A stretch of DNA of 35,405 nt, taken from NCBI RefSeq assembly GCF_018614135.1, contig NZ_JAGGOW010000171.1, positions 1-35,405 on the forward strand, in the 5' to 3' direction. The stretch's first letter is position 1; every line of letters starts with the position of its first letter. The translations under genes and the position numbers were made by a program. The DNA comes from Streptomyces sp. ISL-66. Its GTDB lineage: Bacteria > Actinomycetota > Actinomycetes > Streptomycetales > Streptomycetaceae. This document shows, in pieces, positions 18,208 to 26,848 of this stretch. The notes under the pieces were generated by a model. That model ran no database searches and was not told the DNA's origin. It was given only the letters and a program-made list of their open reading frames with translations.

Positions 18208-19320
18208 ATGAACACGCGTATGCGCAGAGCCGCCGTAGCCGTCGCCGCCAGCGCCATGGCCGTCTCGCTCGCCGCTTGCGGCAGTGCGAAGGAGGCCGGT
18301 GACAAGAAGGACTCCTCGTCCGCCGTCAAGGGCAACGCGATCAAGGTCGGTCTGCTCCTGCCGGAGAACCAGACCGCGCGGTACGAGAAGTTCGACAAGC
18401 CGCTCATCGAGAAGGCCGTCGCCGATCTGACCGCCGGCAAGGGCGAAGTGGTCTACGCCAACGCCAAGCAGGACGCGACCACGCAGAACTCGCAGGTCGA
18501 CACGATGATCACCAACAAGGTGAACGTCCTGATCATCGACGCGGTCGACTCCAAGGCCATCGCGGGCTCGGTCAAGAAGGCCAAGGAGGCCGGCATCCCG
18601 GTCGTGGCCTACGACCGACTGGCCGAGGGCCCGATCGACGCCTACACCTCCTTCGACAACGAAGAGGTCGGCAAGGTCCAGGGCAAGGCGCTCCTCGAGG
18701 CGCTGGGCGACAAGGCCAAGGACGGCCAGATCGTCATGATGAACGGGTCGGTCACCGACCCGAACGCCAAGCTGTTCAAGCAGGGCGCGCACTCCGTCCT
18801 CGACGGCAAGGTGAACGTCGCCAAGGAGTACGACACGGTCGAGTGGAAGCCGGAGAACGCCAACACCAACATGGCGGCCGCGCTCTCCGCGGTCGGCAAG
18901 GACAAGATCATCGGCGTCTACTCCGCCAATGACGGCATGGCCGGCGGCATCATCACCGCCCTCAAGGCGGCCGGTCTGTCCCCCCTGCCCCCGGTCACGG
19001 GCCAGGACGCCGAACTCGCCGGTGTGCAGCGGATCGTCGCGGGCGAGCAGTTCATGAGCGTCTACAAGCCGTACGCCCCCGAGGCCGAGGCCGCCGCGAA
19101 GATGGCCGTCGCCCTCGCCAAGGGTGACCCGATCGCGACCACGGCCACCGCCAAGGTCGACAGCCCCAGCGCCAAGGCCGTCCCCTCCCTGCTGATCCCG
19201 GTGATCTCGCTGACCAAGGCGAACATCAAGGACACCGTCATCCGGGACAACGTCTACACGGCCGACGAGATCTGCACCGAGAAGTACGCGGCCGCCTGCG
19301 CCGCCATCGGCCTGAAGTAA
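18208..19320 (+). CDS. xylF: Xylose-type ABC transporter substrate-binding lipoprotein
   Basis: A 370-residue periplasmic-binding-protein-like lipoprotein (ribose/xylose class, peripla_BP_4 fold). The signal peptide ends in the lipobox LAAC with Cys24 as lipid anchor. The conserved pentose/hexose-binding features are visible (LLLPENQTARYEKFDKPL, VYSANDGMAGGIITAL, PVTGQDAELAGVQRI). The ATG at 18208 has AGGGAGG at 18193-18199. It is followed by an ATPase and a permease after a 175-bp gap with two hairpins. The family and position match XylF of the S. coelicolor SCO6009-6011 operon; D-xylose is the likely substrate, inferred from that similarity. Confidence 0.92.
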   Translation: MNTRMRRAAVAVAASAMAVSLAACGSAKEAGDKKDSSSAVKGNAIKVGLLLPENQTARYEKFDKPLIEKAVADLTAGKGEVVYANAKQDATTQNSQVDTMITNKVNVLIIDAVDSKAIAGSVKKAKEAGIPVVAYDRLAEGPIDAYTSFDNEEVGKVQGKALLEALGDKAKDGQIVMMNGSVTDPNAKLFKQGAHSVLDGKVNVAKEYDTVEWKPENANTNMAAALSAVGKDKIIGVYSANDGMAGGIITALKAAGLSPLPPVTGQDAELAGVQRIVAGEQFMSVYKPYAPEAEAAAKMAVALAKGDPIATTATAKVDSPSAKAVPSLLIPVISLTKANIKDTVIRDNVYTADEICTEKYAAACAAIGLK

Positions 19321-19327
19321 GGCCCCC

Positions 19328-19362
19328 GGCCGCGCTCGGCACCGCCGAGCCGGCCCCCTTTT
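19328..19362 (+). terminator. Terminator-like hairpin between xylF and xylG
   Basis: GGCCGCGCTCGG / CCGAGCCGGCC form a GC-rich stem with a 5-nt loop, followed by CCCTTTT. It starts 8 bp after the xylF stop. A partial terminator here would leave more binding-protein mRNA than transporter mRNA. Confidence 0.6.
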
Positions 19363-19365
19363 CCT

Positions 19366-19410
19366 GTCCGGCGTTCCCGCCTCCATCCCGCCACCGGCGG
19401 GGCGCCGGAC
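19366..19410 (+). other. Second hairpin between xylF and xylG
   Basis: GTCCGGCG (19366-19373) pairs with CGCCGGAC (19403-19410), enclosing an inner stem CCCGCC/GGCGGG. Together with the hairpin just upstream it may stabilise the 3' end of the xylF message after processing or attenuation. Confidence 0.5.
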
Positions 19411-19495
19411 AGAACGTTTCTCTCTTTCATACCCCCCGTGGTCCTGCTCTTTTGCACGACATCCCCGCCGGTCAGGCGGCAAGGAGATGGTTCAT

Positions 19496-20275
19496 GTGTC
19501 CGCTGCGCCCGTACTGGCGTTGCGAGGGGTCTCGAAGCGGTTCGGCGCCGTTCAGGCCCTGACCGACGTAGAACTCGAGATCCACTCCGGCGAGGTGGTC
19601 GCCCTCGTCGGCGACAACGGCGCCGGTAAGTCCACGCTGGTCAAGACGATCGCCGGCGTGCACCCCATCGATGACGGAGTCATCGAATGGGAGGGCCGCC
19701 CGGTTTCGATCACCAAGCCCCACGACGCCCAGAACCTGGGCATCGCGACGGTCTACCAGGACCTCGCGCTGTGCGACAACATCGATGTCGTCGGCAACCT
19801 CTTCCTGGGCCGCGAACTCAAGCGGCGCGGCATCCTCGACGAGGTGGAGATGGAGCGGCGCGCCCGCGAGCTCCTGACCACCCTGTCCATCCGCATCCCC
19901 AGCGTCCGCATCCCCATCGCCTCGCTCTCCGGCGGCCAGCGCCAGACCGTGGCGATCGCCCGCTCCATGCTGGGCGAGCCCCAGCTCGTCATCCTCGACG
20001 AGCCCACGGCCGCCCTCGGCGTCGAGCAGACCGCGCAGGTCCTGGACCTGGTGGAGAGGCTGCGCGAGCGCGGCCACGCCGTCATCCTCATCAGCCACAA
20101 CATGGCCGATGTGAAGGCCGTCGCCGACAAGGTGGCGGTACTGCGGCTGGGCCGCAACAACGGCGTCTTCTCCGTGAAGGACACGTCGCAGGAAGAGATC
20201 ATCTCCGCCATCACCGGGGCCACGGACAACGCCGTGACCCGCCGGGCGGCCCGCACCGGGGAGGCCCGCAAGTGA
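19496..20275 (+). CDS. xylG: Xylose-type ABC transporter ATP-binding protein
   Basis: A 259-residue single ABC ATPase that powers sugar uptake at the inner face of the membrane. Walker A is GDNGAGKST (residues 39-47), the signature is LSGGQRQTVAIARS and Walker B is LVILDEPTAALG. The classical E. coli XylG has two ABC domains in about 510 residues, so this protein is half-length and must dimerise. The GTG at 19496 is chosen since AAGGAG (19481-19486) is 9 nt upstream; the in-frame ATG at 19487 touches that site. The stop codon overlaps the next start (GTGA at 20272-20275), so translation is coupled to xylH. Confidence 0.92.
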   Translation: MSAAPVLALRGVSKRFGAVQALTDVELEIHSGEVVALVGDNGAGKSTLVKTIAGVHPIDDGVIEWEGRPVSITKPHDAQNLGIATVYQDLALCDNIDVVGNLFLGRELKRRGILDEVEMERRARELLTTLSIRIPSVRIPIASLSGGQRQTVAIARSMLGEPQLVILDEPTAALGVEQTAQVLDLVERLRERGHAVILISHNMADVKAVADKVAVLRLGRNNGVFSVKDTSQEEIISAITGATDNAVTRRAARTGEARK

Positions 20276-21591
20276 ACACCCAGAACCCCACCGGCGTCCC
20301 ACTGGGCAAGGGACCGGCCGGCCGGTCGGAGCACATCGACCCGATCAACCCGGCCGCCGCGCACGACGCCATCCCGGCCGTCGACCCCCGCCTGCTCGTC
20401 CGCGAGCAGGGCCTGGCCGGATACGTGAACGAGTTCGGCCGCAAGCTCAAGGCCGGCGACCTGGGCTCCGTACCCGTCGTCCTCGGCCTGATCATCATCT
20501 GGAGCATCTTCCAGGGGCTGAACTCGAACTTCCTCGGCCCGGAGAACCTCACCAACATCGCGATCACGATGACCGCCACCGGCATGATGGCCGTCGGCAT
20601 CATCTTCGTCCTGCTGCTCGGCGAGATCGACCTCTCGGTCGGCTCCGTCAGCGGCGTCTCGGGCGCGATCGTCGCCGTCCTCGCGGTCACCCACGGCGTC
20701 AACGAATGGCTGGCGATGGCGGCCGCCATCGCCGGAGGTGCCCTGATCGGCTCACTCCACGGCTTCTTCTTCGCCAAGATCGGGGCTCCGGCCTTCGCCG
20801 TCACCCTTTCGGGCCTGCTCTTCTGGTCCGGCGCGATGCTGCAGATCCTCGGCAGCAACGGCACGATCAACCTCGACTCCGACGGCGTGGTCGGGCAGCT
20901 GACCACGTACTTCTTCTCGGACGTGGCCGTCGGCTACGGGCTCGCCGCCCTCGCCGTGCTCGGGTACTTCGCCGCCACGTTCTTCGACGCGCGCCGCCGG
21001 GAGGCCGCCGGGGTCCCCTCCCGTCCGGTCGGCGAGATCGTGCTGCGCACCGGGCTCCTCGCGGTGTTCACCTTCGGCCCCGCGATCGTGTTCAACCAGT
21101 ACAAGGGCCTGCCGCTCGCGGTCGTGCTCTTCCTGCTGGCCCTGGTCGCCACGGACTTCGTCCTGCGGCGCACCACCTTCGGCCGCCAGGTCTTCGCCCT
21201 CGGCGGCAGCGTCGAGGCCTCCCGGCGCGCCGGCATCAACGTCAACCGGGTCCGGATCACGGTCTTCGCGATCGCCGGCACCTTCGCGGCGATCGGCGGC
21301 CTCTTCTGGGCCTCCAAGATCGCGGCGGCCAACCAGAGCGCCGGCGCCGGCGACCTCCTGATGAACGTCATCGCGGCGGCCGTCATCGGCGGCACCAGCC
21401 TCTTCGGCGGCCGCGGCCGGACCTGGAACGCCCTCCTGGGCGTCATGGTCATCACGTCCATCCAGTACGGTCTGGCCCTGGAGGGAATCGCGACGCCGAT
21501 CCAGTACATGATCACCGGCGCCGTGCTGCTCGCCACCGTGGTGATCGACTCGATCACCCGCAAGACGCAGAAGACGGCCGGACGCGCCTGA
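20272..21591 (+). CDS. xylH: Xylose-type ABC transporter permease
   Basis: A 439-residue permease of the BPD_transp_2 class (ribose/xylose type). A cytoplasmic N-terminus of about 60 residues precedes about ten membrane helices; the first is VPVVLGLIIIWSIF. The conserved family stretches LGEIDLSVGSVSG and VFALGGSVEASRRAGIN are present, and the C-terminal part has AAVIGGTSLFGGRG. Translation starts at the GTG overlapping the xylG stop by 4 bp. The gene ends the operon at a strong hairpin. A loop of about 40 residues in the middle (DARRREAAGVPSRPVGEI) is typical of XylH-like permeases. Confidence 0.92.
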   Translation: MNTQNPTGVPLGKGPAGRSEHIDPINPAAAHDAIPAVDPRLLVREQGLAGYVNEFGRKLKAGDLGSVPVVLGLIIIWSIFQGLNSNFLGPENLTNIAITMTATGMMAVGIIFVLLLGEIDLSVGSVSGVSGAIVAVLAVTHGVNEWLAMAAAIAGGALIGSLHGFFFAKIGAPAFAVTLSGLLFWSGAMLQILGSNGTINLDSDGVVGQLTTYFFSDVAVGYGLAALAVLGYFAATFFDARRREAAGVPSRPVGEIVLRTGLLAVFTFGPAIVFNQYKGLPLAVVLFLLALVATDFVLRRTTFGRQVFALGGSVEASRRAGINVNRVRITVFAIAGTFAAIGGLFWASKIAAANQSAGAGDLLMNVIAAAVIGGTSLFGGRGRTWNALLGVMVITSIQYGLALEGIATPIQYMITGAVLLATVVIDSITRKTQKTAGRA

Positions 21592-21632
21592 TCGAGCGAT
21601 CTGCGAGTGACCCGGCGGTAAGAACCGTCACA

Positions 21633-21665
21633 GTGCCCGGTGCCACTACGTGTGGCGCCGGGCAC
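21633..21665 (+). terminator. xylFGH operon terminator
   Basis: GTGCCCGGTGCCA and TGGCGCCGGGCAC form a 13-bp stem (one G-U pair) with the 7-nt loop CTACGTG, 41 bp after the xylH stop. There is no T-run, as usual in Streptomyces. Confidence 0.75.
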
Positions 21666-21670
21666 CTGTG

Positions 21671-21746
21671 CGTATGCGCATACGTACATCTGTACGGGTA
21701 TGTGCCCGTTTGGTGGGTGTGGCTTCGCGCATACGTGTACAGGTAT
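21671..21746. promoter_or_regulatory. Cluster of palindromes and repeats upstream of dxs
   Basis: CGTATGCGCATACG (21671-21684) is a perfect palindrome. GCGCATACGT occurs at 21676-21685 and again at 21727-21736. Each copy leads into GTAC and then GGTATG, so the second unit looks like the first with six bases removed. The cluster is 60-130 bp before a -10-like TAGACT (21803-21808), within reach of a regulator of dxs. Confidence 0.5.
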
Positions 21747-21842
21747 GACAAAGGCGTGACCGGACCGGAACCGCCCGATGATGGCCGCCGTGAGCGGAAC
21801 ATTAGACTCGACAGACCAGCAAGCAACTGCAAGGAGGCACGG

Positions 21843-23759
21843 GTGCTGCTGCCCCGCATCAAGGGACCGCGCGATCTGGACCGGCTCAGCCAGGAGGAGC
21901 TCGACCGGCTCGCCGCCGAGATCAGGTCCTTCCTCGTCGACGCCGTCTCCAAGACCGGCGGGCACCTCGGCCCCAACCTCGGCGTGGTCGAGCTGACGAT
22001 CGCCCTGCACCGGGTCTTCGACTCGCCGAAGGACAAGGTCCTCTTCGACACCGGCCACCAGGCCTACGTCCACAAGCTGCTCACCGGTCGTCAGGACTTC
22101 GCCGGACTGCGCACCAAGGGCGGCCTCTCCGGCTACCCCTCGCGCGCCGAATCCGAGCACGACGTGATCGAGAACTCGCACGCCTCCACCGTGCTGGGCT
22201 GGGCCGACGGCATCGCCAAGGCCAACGAGGTGCTCGGCAAGGAGGACCACCACGTCGCCGCGGTCATCGGCGACGGCGCACTGACCGGCGGCATGGCCTG
22301 GGAGGCGCTGAACAACATCGCCGCCGCCAAGGACCGCCCGCTGGTGATCGTCGTCAACGACAACGAGCGCTCGTACGGCCCCACCATCGGCGGCCTCGCG
22401 AACCACCTCGCCACCCTGCGCACCACGGACGGCTACGAGCGCTTCCTGGCCCGCGGCAAGGACCTCCTGGAGCGCACCCCGGTCGTCGGGAAGCCGCTCT
22501 ACGAGACCCTGCACGGTGCCAAGAAGGGGCTCAAGGACTTCATCGCCCCGCAGGGCATGTTCGAGGACCTGGGCCTGAAGTACATCGGGCCCATCGACGG
22601 CCACGACATCGAGGCCCTGGAATCCGCCCTGCAGCGCGCCAAGCGCTTCAGCGGACCGGTCATCGTCCACTGCCTCACCCAGAAGGGCCGGGGCTACGAG
22701 CCGGCCGTCCAGGACGAGGCGGACCGCTTCCACGCCGTCGGTGTCATCCACCCGGACACCGGCCTGCCGGTCAGCACCGACGCCGCCAGCTGGACCTCCG
22801 TCTTCGCCGACGAGATGGTCAAGCTCGGCAAGGAGCGCAAGGACATCGTCGCGATCACCGCGGCCATGCTCCAGCCGGTCGGCCTGAAGAAGTTCGCCGA
22901 CGCCTACCCGGACCGGATCTTCGACGTCGGCATCGCCGAGCAGCACGGTGCCACCTCGGCGGCCGGCCTGGCCACCGGCGGCGCCCACCCGGTCTTCGCG
23001 GTGTACGCGACCTTCCTCAACCGCGCCTTCGACCAGGTCCTGATGGACGTGGCCCTGCACAAGTGCGGAGTCACCTTCGTCCTGGACCGGGCCGGTGTCA
23101 CCGGCACCGACGGCGCCTCCCACAACGGCATGTGGGACATGTCCATCCTCCAGGTCGTCCCCGGCCTGCGCCTCGCCGCCCCGCGCGACGCGGAGCAGCT
23201 GCGCGCCCAGCTGAACGAGGCCGTCCTCGTCAAGGACGCGCCGACCGTGGTGCGCTTCTCCAAGGGCGTCGTCGGCCCGGCCGTCCCGGCCGTCGGCAGG
23301 ATCGGCGGCATGGACGTGCTGCGCGCTCCGGGCGCCGAGGTCACCCTTCCGGACGTACTGCTCGTCTCGGTCGGCGCACTCGCCCCGATGTGCCTGGAGA
23401 TCGCCGACCTCCTCGACAAGCAGGGCATCACCACCACCGTGGTCGACCCCCGCTGGGTCAAGCCGGTGGACGAGGCCCTGGCGCCGCTCGCCGACCGCCA
23501 CCGCGTGGTCGTCACCGTCGAGGACAACAGCCGCGCGGGCGGCGTGGGATCCGCCGTCGCGCAGGCACTGCGGGACGCCGGGGTCGACGTACCGCTGCGC
23601 GACTTCGGCATTCCGTCGCGCTTCCTGGACCACGCGACGCGCAAGGAGGTCATGGCCGAGATCGGGCTGACCGCCCCGGACATCGCGCGGCAGGTCACCG
23701 GTCTGGTGGCCAAGCTCGACGGGCGCTACGACAGTGAGCCGGCCGCCGCCGTCGACTGA
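21843..23759 (+). CDS. dxs: 1-deoxy-D-xylulose-5-phosphate synthase
   Basis: A 638-residue thiamine-diphosphate enzyme that condenses pyruvate and glyceraldehyde 3-phosphate, the first step of the MEP isoprenoid pathway. The TPP/Mg2+ motif GDGALTGGMAWEALNN starts at residue 143, and the catalytic Glu366 is in DVGIAEQHG. Other family marks are FDTGHQAYVHKLLTGR and DRAGVTGTDGASHNG. Length is normal. The GTG at 21843 has AAGGAGG at 21831-21837, and a TAGACT -10 element lies at 21803-21808. It is the single gene of its unit, closed by a hairpin at 23789. Streptomyces often carry two dxs copies; this one corresponds in position to SCO6013. Confidence 0.97.
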   Translation: MLLPRIKGPRDLDRLSQEELDRLAAEIRSFLVDAVSKTGGHLGPNLGVVELTIALHRVFDSPKDKVLFDTGHQAYVHKLLTGRQDFAGLRTKGGLSGYPSRAESEHDVIENSHASTVLGWADGIAKANEVLGKEDHHVAAVIGDGALTGGMAWEALNNIAAAKDRPLVIVVNDNERSYGPTIGGLANHLATLRTTDGYERFLARGKDLLERTPVVGKPLYETLHGAKKGLKDFIAPQGMFEDLGLKYIGPIDGHDIEALESALQRAKRFSGPVIVHCLTQKGRGYEPAVQDEADRFHAVGVIHPDTGLPVSTDAASWTSVFADEMVKLGKERKDIVAITAAMLQPVGLKKFADAYPDRIFDVGIAEQHGATSAAGLATGGAHPVFAVYATFLNRAFDQVLMDVALHKCGVTFVLDRAGVTGTDGASHNGMWDMSILQVVPGLRLAAPRDAEQLRAQLNEAVLVKDAPTVVRFSKGVVGPAVPAVGRIGGMDVLRAPGAEVTLPDVLLVSVGALAPMCLEIADLLDKQGITTTVVDPRWVKPVDEALAPLADRHRVVVTVEDNSRAGGVGSAVAQALRDAGVDVPLRDFGIPSRFLDHATRKEVMAEIGLTAPDIARQVTGLVAKLDGRYDSEPAAAVD

Positions 23760-23788
23760 CCGGCCTGATCATGTGGGGTTGCACGGTA

Positions 23789-23830
23789 CGGGCCGGAAGG
23801 TCACCCTTGGGGGGTGGGCCTTCCGGCCCG
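23789..23830 (+). terminator. dxs terminator
   Basis: CGGGCCGGAAGG (from 23789) pairs with CCTTCCGGCCCG (to 23830), with extra pairing of CACCC/GGGTG near the loop. TTTCGTTTCG follows. It is 29 bp after the dxs stop. Confidence 0.85.
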
Positions 23831-23886
23831 TTTCGTTTCGACGAGTTCTCTTTGGTTCGATGCGGTCTCTCCTGTGAGGTGCGTCG

Positions 23887-25407
23887 GTGAGTACGAATCC
23901 GAATCTCAACAGCCCCTTCCGTACCAAATCGGTCGAGCAGTCCATCCTCGACACCGAAGAGCCGGAACACGCGCTCAAGAAGTCGCTCTCAGCCTGGGAC
24001 CTGACCGTCTTCGGCGTCGGTGTCATCATCGGCACCGGGATCTTCGTCCTCACCGGCAAGGTCGCCAAGGAGACCGCCGGACCCGCCACCGCCCTCGCGT
24101 TCGTCGCGGCCGGTGTGGTGTGCGCGCTGGCCGCCCTCTGCTACGCCGAGTTCGCCTCGACGGTGCCGGTGGCCGGGTCCGCGTACACCTTCTCCTACGC
24201 CTCGATCGGCGAGCTGCCCGCCTGGATCATCGGCTGGGACCTGGTGCTGGAATTCGCGCTGGGCACCGCGGTCGTCGCCGTCGGCTGGTCCGGCTACGTC
24301 CGCTCGCTGATGGACAACGTCGGCGTGCACCTGCCCGCCTCGCTCCAGGGACCCGACGTGCCGGGCGGCCACTTCGACCTGCTGGCCTTCGTCCTGGTGC
24401 TGGTCCTCACCGCGATCCTCGTGGTCGGCGTCAAGCTCTCCGCCCGGATCACCGCGGTCGTCGTGGCGATCAAGGTCACAGTGGTCCTCATCGTGATCGT
24501 CGCGGGCCTGTTCTTCATCACCAAGTCGAACTACCACCCGTTCATCCCGCCCGCCGAGCCCCAGACGGGCGGCTCCGGACTGGACGCCCCCCTGGTCCAG
24601 CTCCTCTTCGGCTACGCGCCCACCAACTTCGGCGTCATGGGCATCTTCACCGCCGCCTCCGTCGTCTTCTTCGCCTTCATCGGCTTCGACGTGGTGGCCA
24701 CCGCCGCCGAGGAGACGAAGCTGCCGCAGAAGGACATGCCGCGCGGCATCATCGGCTCGCTGGTCATCTGCACCGTGCTCTACGTGGCGGTCTCGATCGT
24801 GGTGACCGGCATGCAGAACTACAAGGAACTCTCCGTCAGCGCCCCCCTGGCCGACGCCTTCAAATCCGCCGGGCACCCGGTCTACGGAGGCATCATCAGC
24901 TTCGGCGCGGCGGTGGGCCTGACCACGGTCTGCATGATCCTGCTGCTCGGCCAGACGAGGGTGTTCTTCGCGATGAGCCGCGACGGACTGCTGCCGCGCT
25001 TCTTCTCGCGGACCCACCCGAAGTTCCGTACGCCCTACCGGCCGACGATCCTGCTCGGTGTGATCATCGCGATCGTCGCCGGCTTCACCAGCATCAACGA
25101 ACTGGCGACCCTGGTGAACATCGGCACCCTGTTCGCCTTCGTCGTCGTGGCGCTCGGGGTGATGGTCCTGCGCCGCACCCGGCCCGACCTCCACCGGTCC
25201 TTCCGCACCCCGTGGGTACCGCTGGTGCCCATCGTGTCGATCGGCGCGTCGGTCTGGCTGATGCTCAATCTGCCGGCCGAGACCTGGCTGCGGTTCGGGA
25301 TCTGGATGGTGGTCGGCTTCTTCGTCTACTTCCTGTACGGCAGGCAGCACAGCCGGCTCGGACGGGGCGAGGGCATGACGGCCAACCCGGCGCGCGAGGG
25401 CCGCTGA
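23887..25407 (+). CDS. APC-superfamily amino acid permease (cationic amino acid transporter type)
   Basis: A 506-residue inner-membrane transporter with about 12 helices and a cytoplasmic N-terminus of about 30 residues. The first helix carries the amino-acid-binding loop GVGVIIGTGIFVLTGKVA, and helix 2-3 includes YAEFASTVPVAGSAYTFSY. Helix 6 has FFAFIGFDVVATAAEETKLP, which is typical of the CAT (YfnA/YhdG) group. The start is the GTG at 23887 behind GAGGTG. It follows the dxs terminator, so it has its own promoter, and it ends at a 17-bp bidirectional hairpin shared with the convergent LCP gene. The substrate is probably an amino acid; which one cannot be told. Confidence 0.93.
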   Translation: MSTNPNLNSPFRTKSVEQSILDTEEPEHALKKSLSAWDLTVFGVGVIIGTGIFVLTGKVAKETAGPATALAFVAAGVVCALAALCYAEFASTVPVAGSAYTFSYASIGELPAWIIGWDLVLEFALGTAVVAVGWSGYVRSLMDNVGVHLPASLQGPDVPGGHFDLLAFVLVLVLTAILVVGVKLSARITAVVVAIKVTVVLIVIVAGLFFITKSNYHPFIPPAEPQTGGSGLDAPLVQLLFGYAPTNFGVMGIFTAASVVFFAFIGFDVVATAAEETKLPQKDMPRGIIGSLVICTVLYVAVSIVVTGMQNYKELSVSAPLADAFKSAGHPVYGGIISFGAAVGLTTVCMILLLGQTRVFFAMSRDGLLPRFFSRTHPKFRTPYRPTILLGVIIAIVAGFTSINELATLVNIGTLFAFVVVALGVMVLRRTRPDLHRSFRTPWVPLVPIVSIGASVWLMLNLPAETWLRFGIWMVVGFFVYFLYGRQHSRLGRGEGMTANPAREGR

Positions 25408-25447
25408 CGCCTCCGCCCGCGGGTCCGGACGGAGAGATCCGGACAAC

Positions 25448-25486
25448 GGAGAGGTCCCGGAGCCTGCTCGGCTCCGGGACCTCTCC
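25448..25486. terminator. Bidirectional terminator between permease and LCP gene
   Basis: GGAGAGGTCCCGGAGCC and GGCTCCGGGACCTCTCC form a perfect 17-bp stem with the 5-nt loop TGCTC. It lies between two convergent genes, 40 bp and 34 bp from their stops. Confidence 0.88.
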
Positions 25487-25520
25487 GCTTCACGGCCCGT
25501 GCCGTCCGGGGGCGAGGGGG

Positions 25521-26618
25521 TCAGCCGCCGGTGGCGGGGGACTTCTTGGCGGCCGCCGGGATCGGCTGGTCGTTTCGCAGGGCCTCCCACAGCTGACCGG
25601 CCTGCGGCTCCGCGACGATGACGCGGTTCCTGTCTATTTTGTCGTAGGCGACCGGCATCATGATCGTCTCCATGGTGTCCGGATCCACGCCCTTCATGCT
25701 CTGGGCGAAGTCCGACAGCCCCTTCAGGGAGCCGAGTTCCGAGTCGGTGGTCAGCGACTTGGTCCCGGCGTCGGCGAGCTTGTAGAGCCGGGCCGGGCTG
25801 CCGAGGGCGTCCTGCTTCTTGACCTCGGCCAGCATCGCCAGCATGAACTGCTGCTGCAGGCCTATGCGTCCGAGGTCGCTGCCGTCGCCGTAGCCGTACC
25901 GGGTGCGAACGAACTTGAGCGAGTCCGTCCCGTTCAGGCGGTGGGTGCCGGCGTCCAGCTTCAGCCCGCCCTTCCCGCCGTTGATCGGCTTGTCGAGGGT
26001 GACGCTCACTCCGCCGAGCGCGTCCACCAGGCCCTGGAACCCGGCGAAGTCCACCTCGACGAAGTGGTCGACGCGGATGCCGGACATCTGCTCGACCGTC
26101 TTGACCACGCAGGCCGGGCCGGCGAGGGAGTAGACGGAGTTGAACATGACCCGGTTCGCGGTCCCCACCGTCTTGCCGTCGGCGTCCTTGCACTCGGGCC
26201 GGGTGACGAGGGTGTCGCGCGGGATGCTCACGGCGGTGGCCCTCTTGCGGCCCTCGGGGACGTGCACGAGCATCGCGGTGTCCGAGCGGGCGCCGCTGAC
26301 ATCGCCGTGATCGAGGTCGGCGTTGGCGCCCGCACGCGAGTCGGAGCCGAGGACGAGGATGTTCTGCGCGTTCGGGGCGACCTTCGCGGGCCGGTTGTCC
26401 ACCCCGATCGCCTGGTCCAGGTCGACGCTGTCGATGTTGCCGTTGAGGTGGCTGTACGCCCACCAGCCGGTGCCGCCGACGGCGAGCAGCAGGACCAGGA
26501 GCGTGAGCAGAACACCCCGTCTGATGCGCTGTCCGCGGGTGCGGAGGCGCTTGCGCCCTCTTCCCGCCGAGGTGTCGGGGGTTGGGCGACGGTCCGGTGT
26601 CTGGACGTCCTGGCTCAT
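25521..26618 (-). CDS. LytR-CpsA-Psr (LCP) family protein
   Basis: A 365-residue membrane-anchored enzyme. A basic cytoplasmic N-terminus is followed by one membrane helix at residues about 34-56 (GVLLTLLVLLLAVGGTGWW), and the LCP catalytic domain is outside. It starts at ILVLGSDSRAG and contains the phosphate/prenyl-binding arginines of SIPRDT and of KFVRTRYGYGDGSDLGRIGLQ. LCP enzymes attach phosphopolymers such as teichoic acids, arabinogalactan or capsule from a lipid carrier to peptidoglycan. It is divergent from the propeller-like gene and near the Stealth cluster, where such a polymer could be made, but Streptomyces have many LCP paralogues. The ribosome binding site (GCAGG) is close to the ATG and weak. 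Confidence 0.92.
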   Translation of the reverse strand: MSQDVQTPDRRPTPDTSAGRGRKRLRTRGQRIRRGVLLTLLVLLLAVGGTGWWAYSHLNGNIDSVDLDQAIGVDNRPAKVAPNAQNILVLGSDSRAGANADLDHGDVSGARSDTAMLVHVPEGRKRATAVSIPRDTLVTRPECKDADGKTVGTANRVMFNSVYSLAGPACVVKTVEQMSGIRVDHFVEVDFAGFQGLVDALGGVSVTLDKPINGGKGGLKLDAGTHRLNGTDSLKFVRTRYGYGDGSDLGRIGLQQQFMLAMLAEVKKQDALGSPARLYKLADAGTKSLTTDSELGSLKGLSDFAQSMKGVDPDTMETIMMPVAYDKIDRNRVIVAEPQAGQLWEALRNDQPIPAAAKKSPATGG

Positions 26619-26780
26619 CCTGCTTCAGTCCTCAATCGTGGGGCCGGCGTGGGGGGTGGAGGGGCGCTGGAGCGGCGGGATCCGGGTGCGCGGGTGCACG
26701 CCCCCTCATTCCACGCTGACCGTGCACTATAGACAGATATTCCGACTGACGTGCGTCCCGCATCCCGGGCCGGCGGATCT

Positions 26781-26797
26781 GTTCGTCGAACTAGAAT
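26781..26797 (+). promoter_or_regulatory. Palindrome and -10-like element before the propeller-like gene
   Basis: GTTCG-T-CGAAC (26781-26791) is a perfect inverted repeat directly followed by TAGAAT (26792-26797), a good -10 match. No clear -35 is seen. The gene's ATG is about 52 bp downstream. The arms resemble LexA half-sites, but in the wrong order and spacing for a LexA box. Confidence 0.35.
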
Positions 26798-26848
26798 CCC
26801 CACGATGTGGCCGACGCCGGGCCGCGCGAAACGCTGGAGGGCAACGTC

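Noticed and set aside
26781..26791. LexA (SOS) box at the palindrome GTTCGTCGAAC
   Set aside because: Actinobacterial LexA boxes are CGAAC-N4-GTTCG; here the arms are in reverse order with a 1-bp centre.
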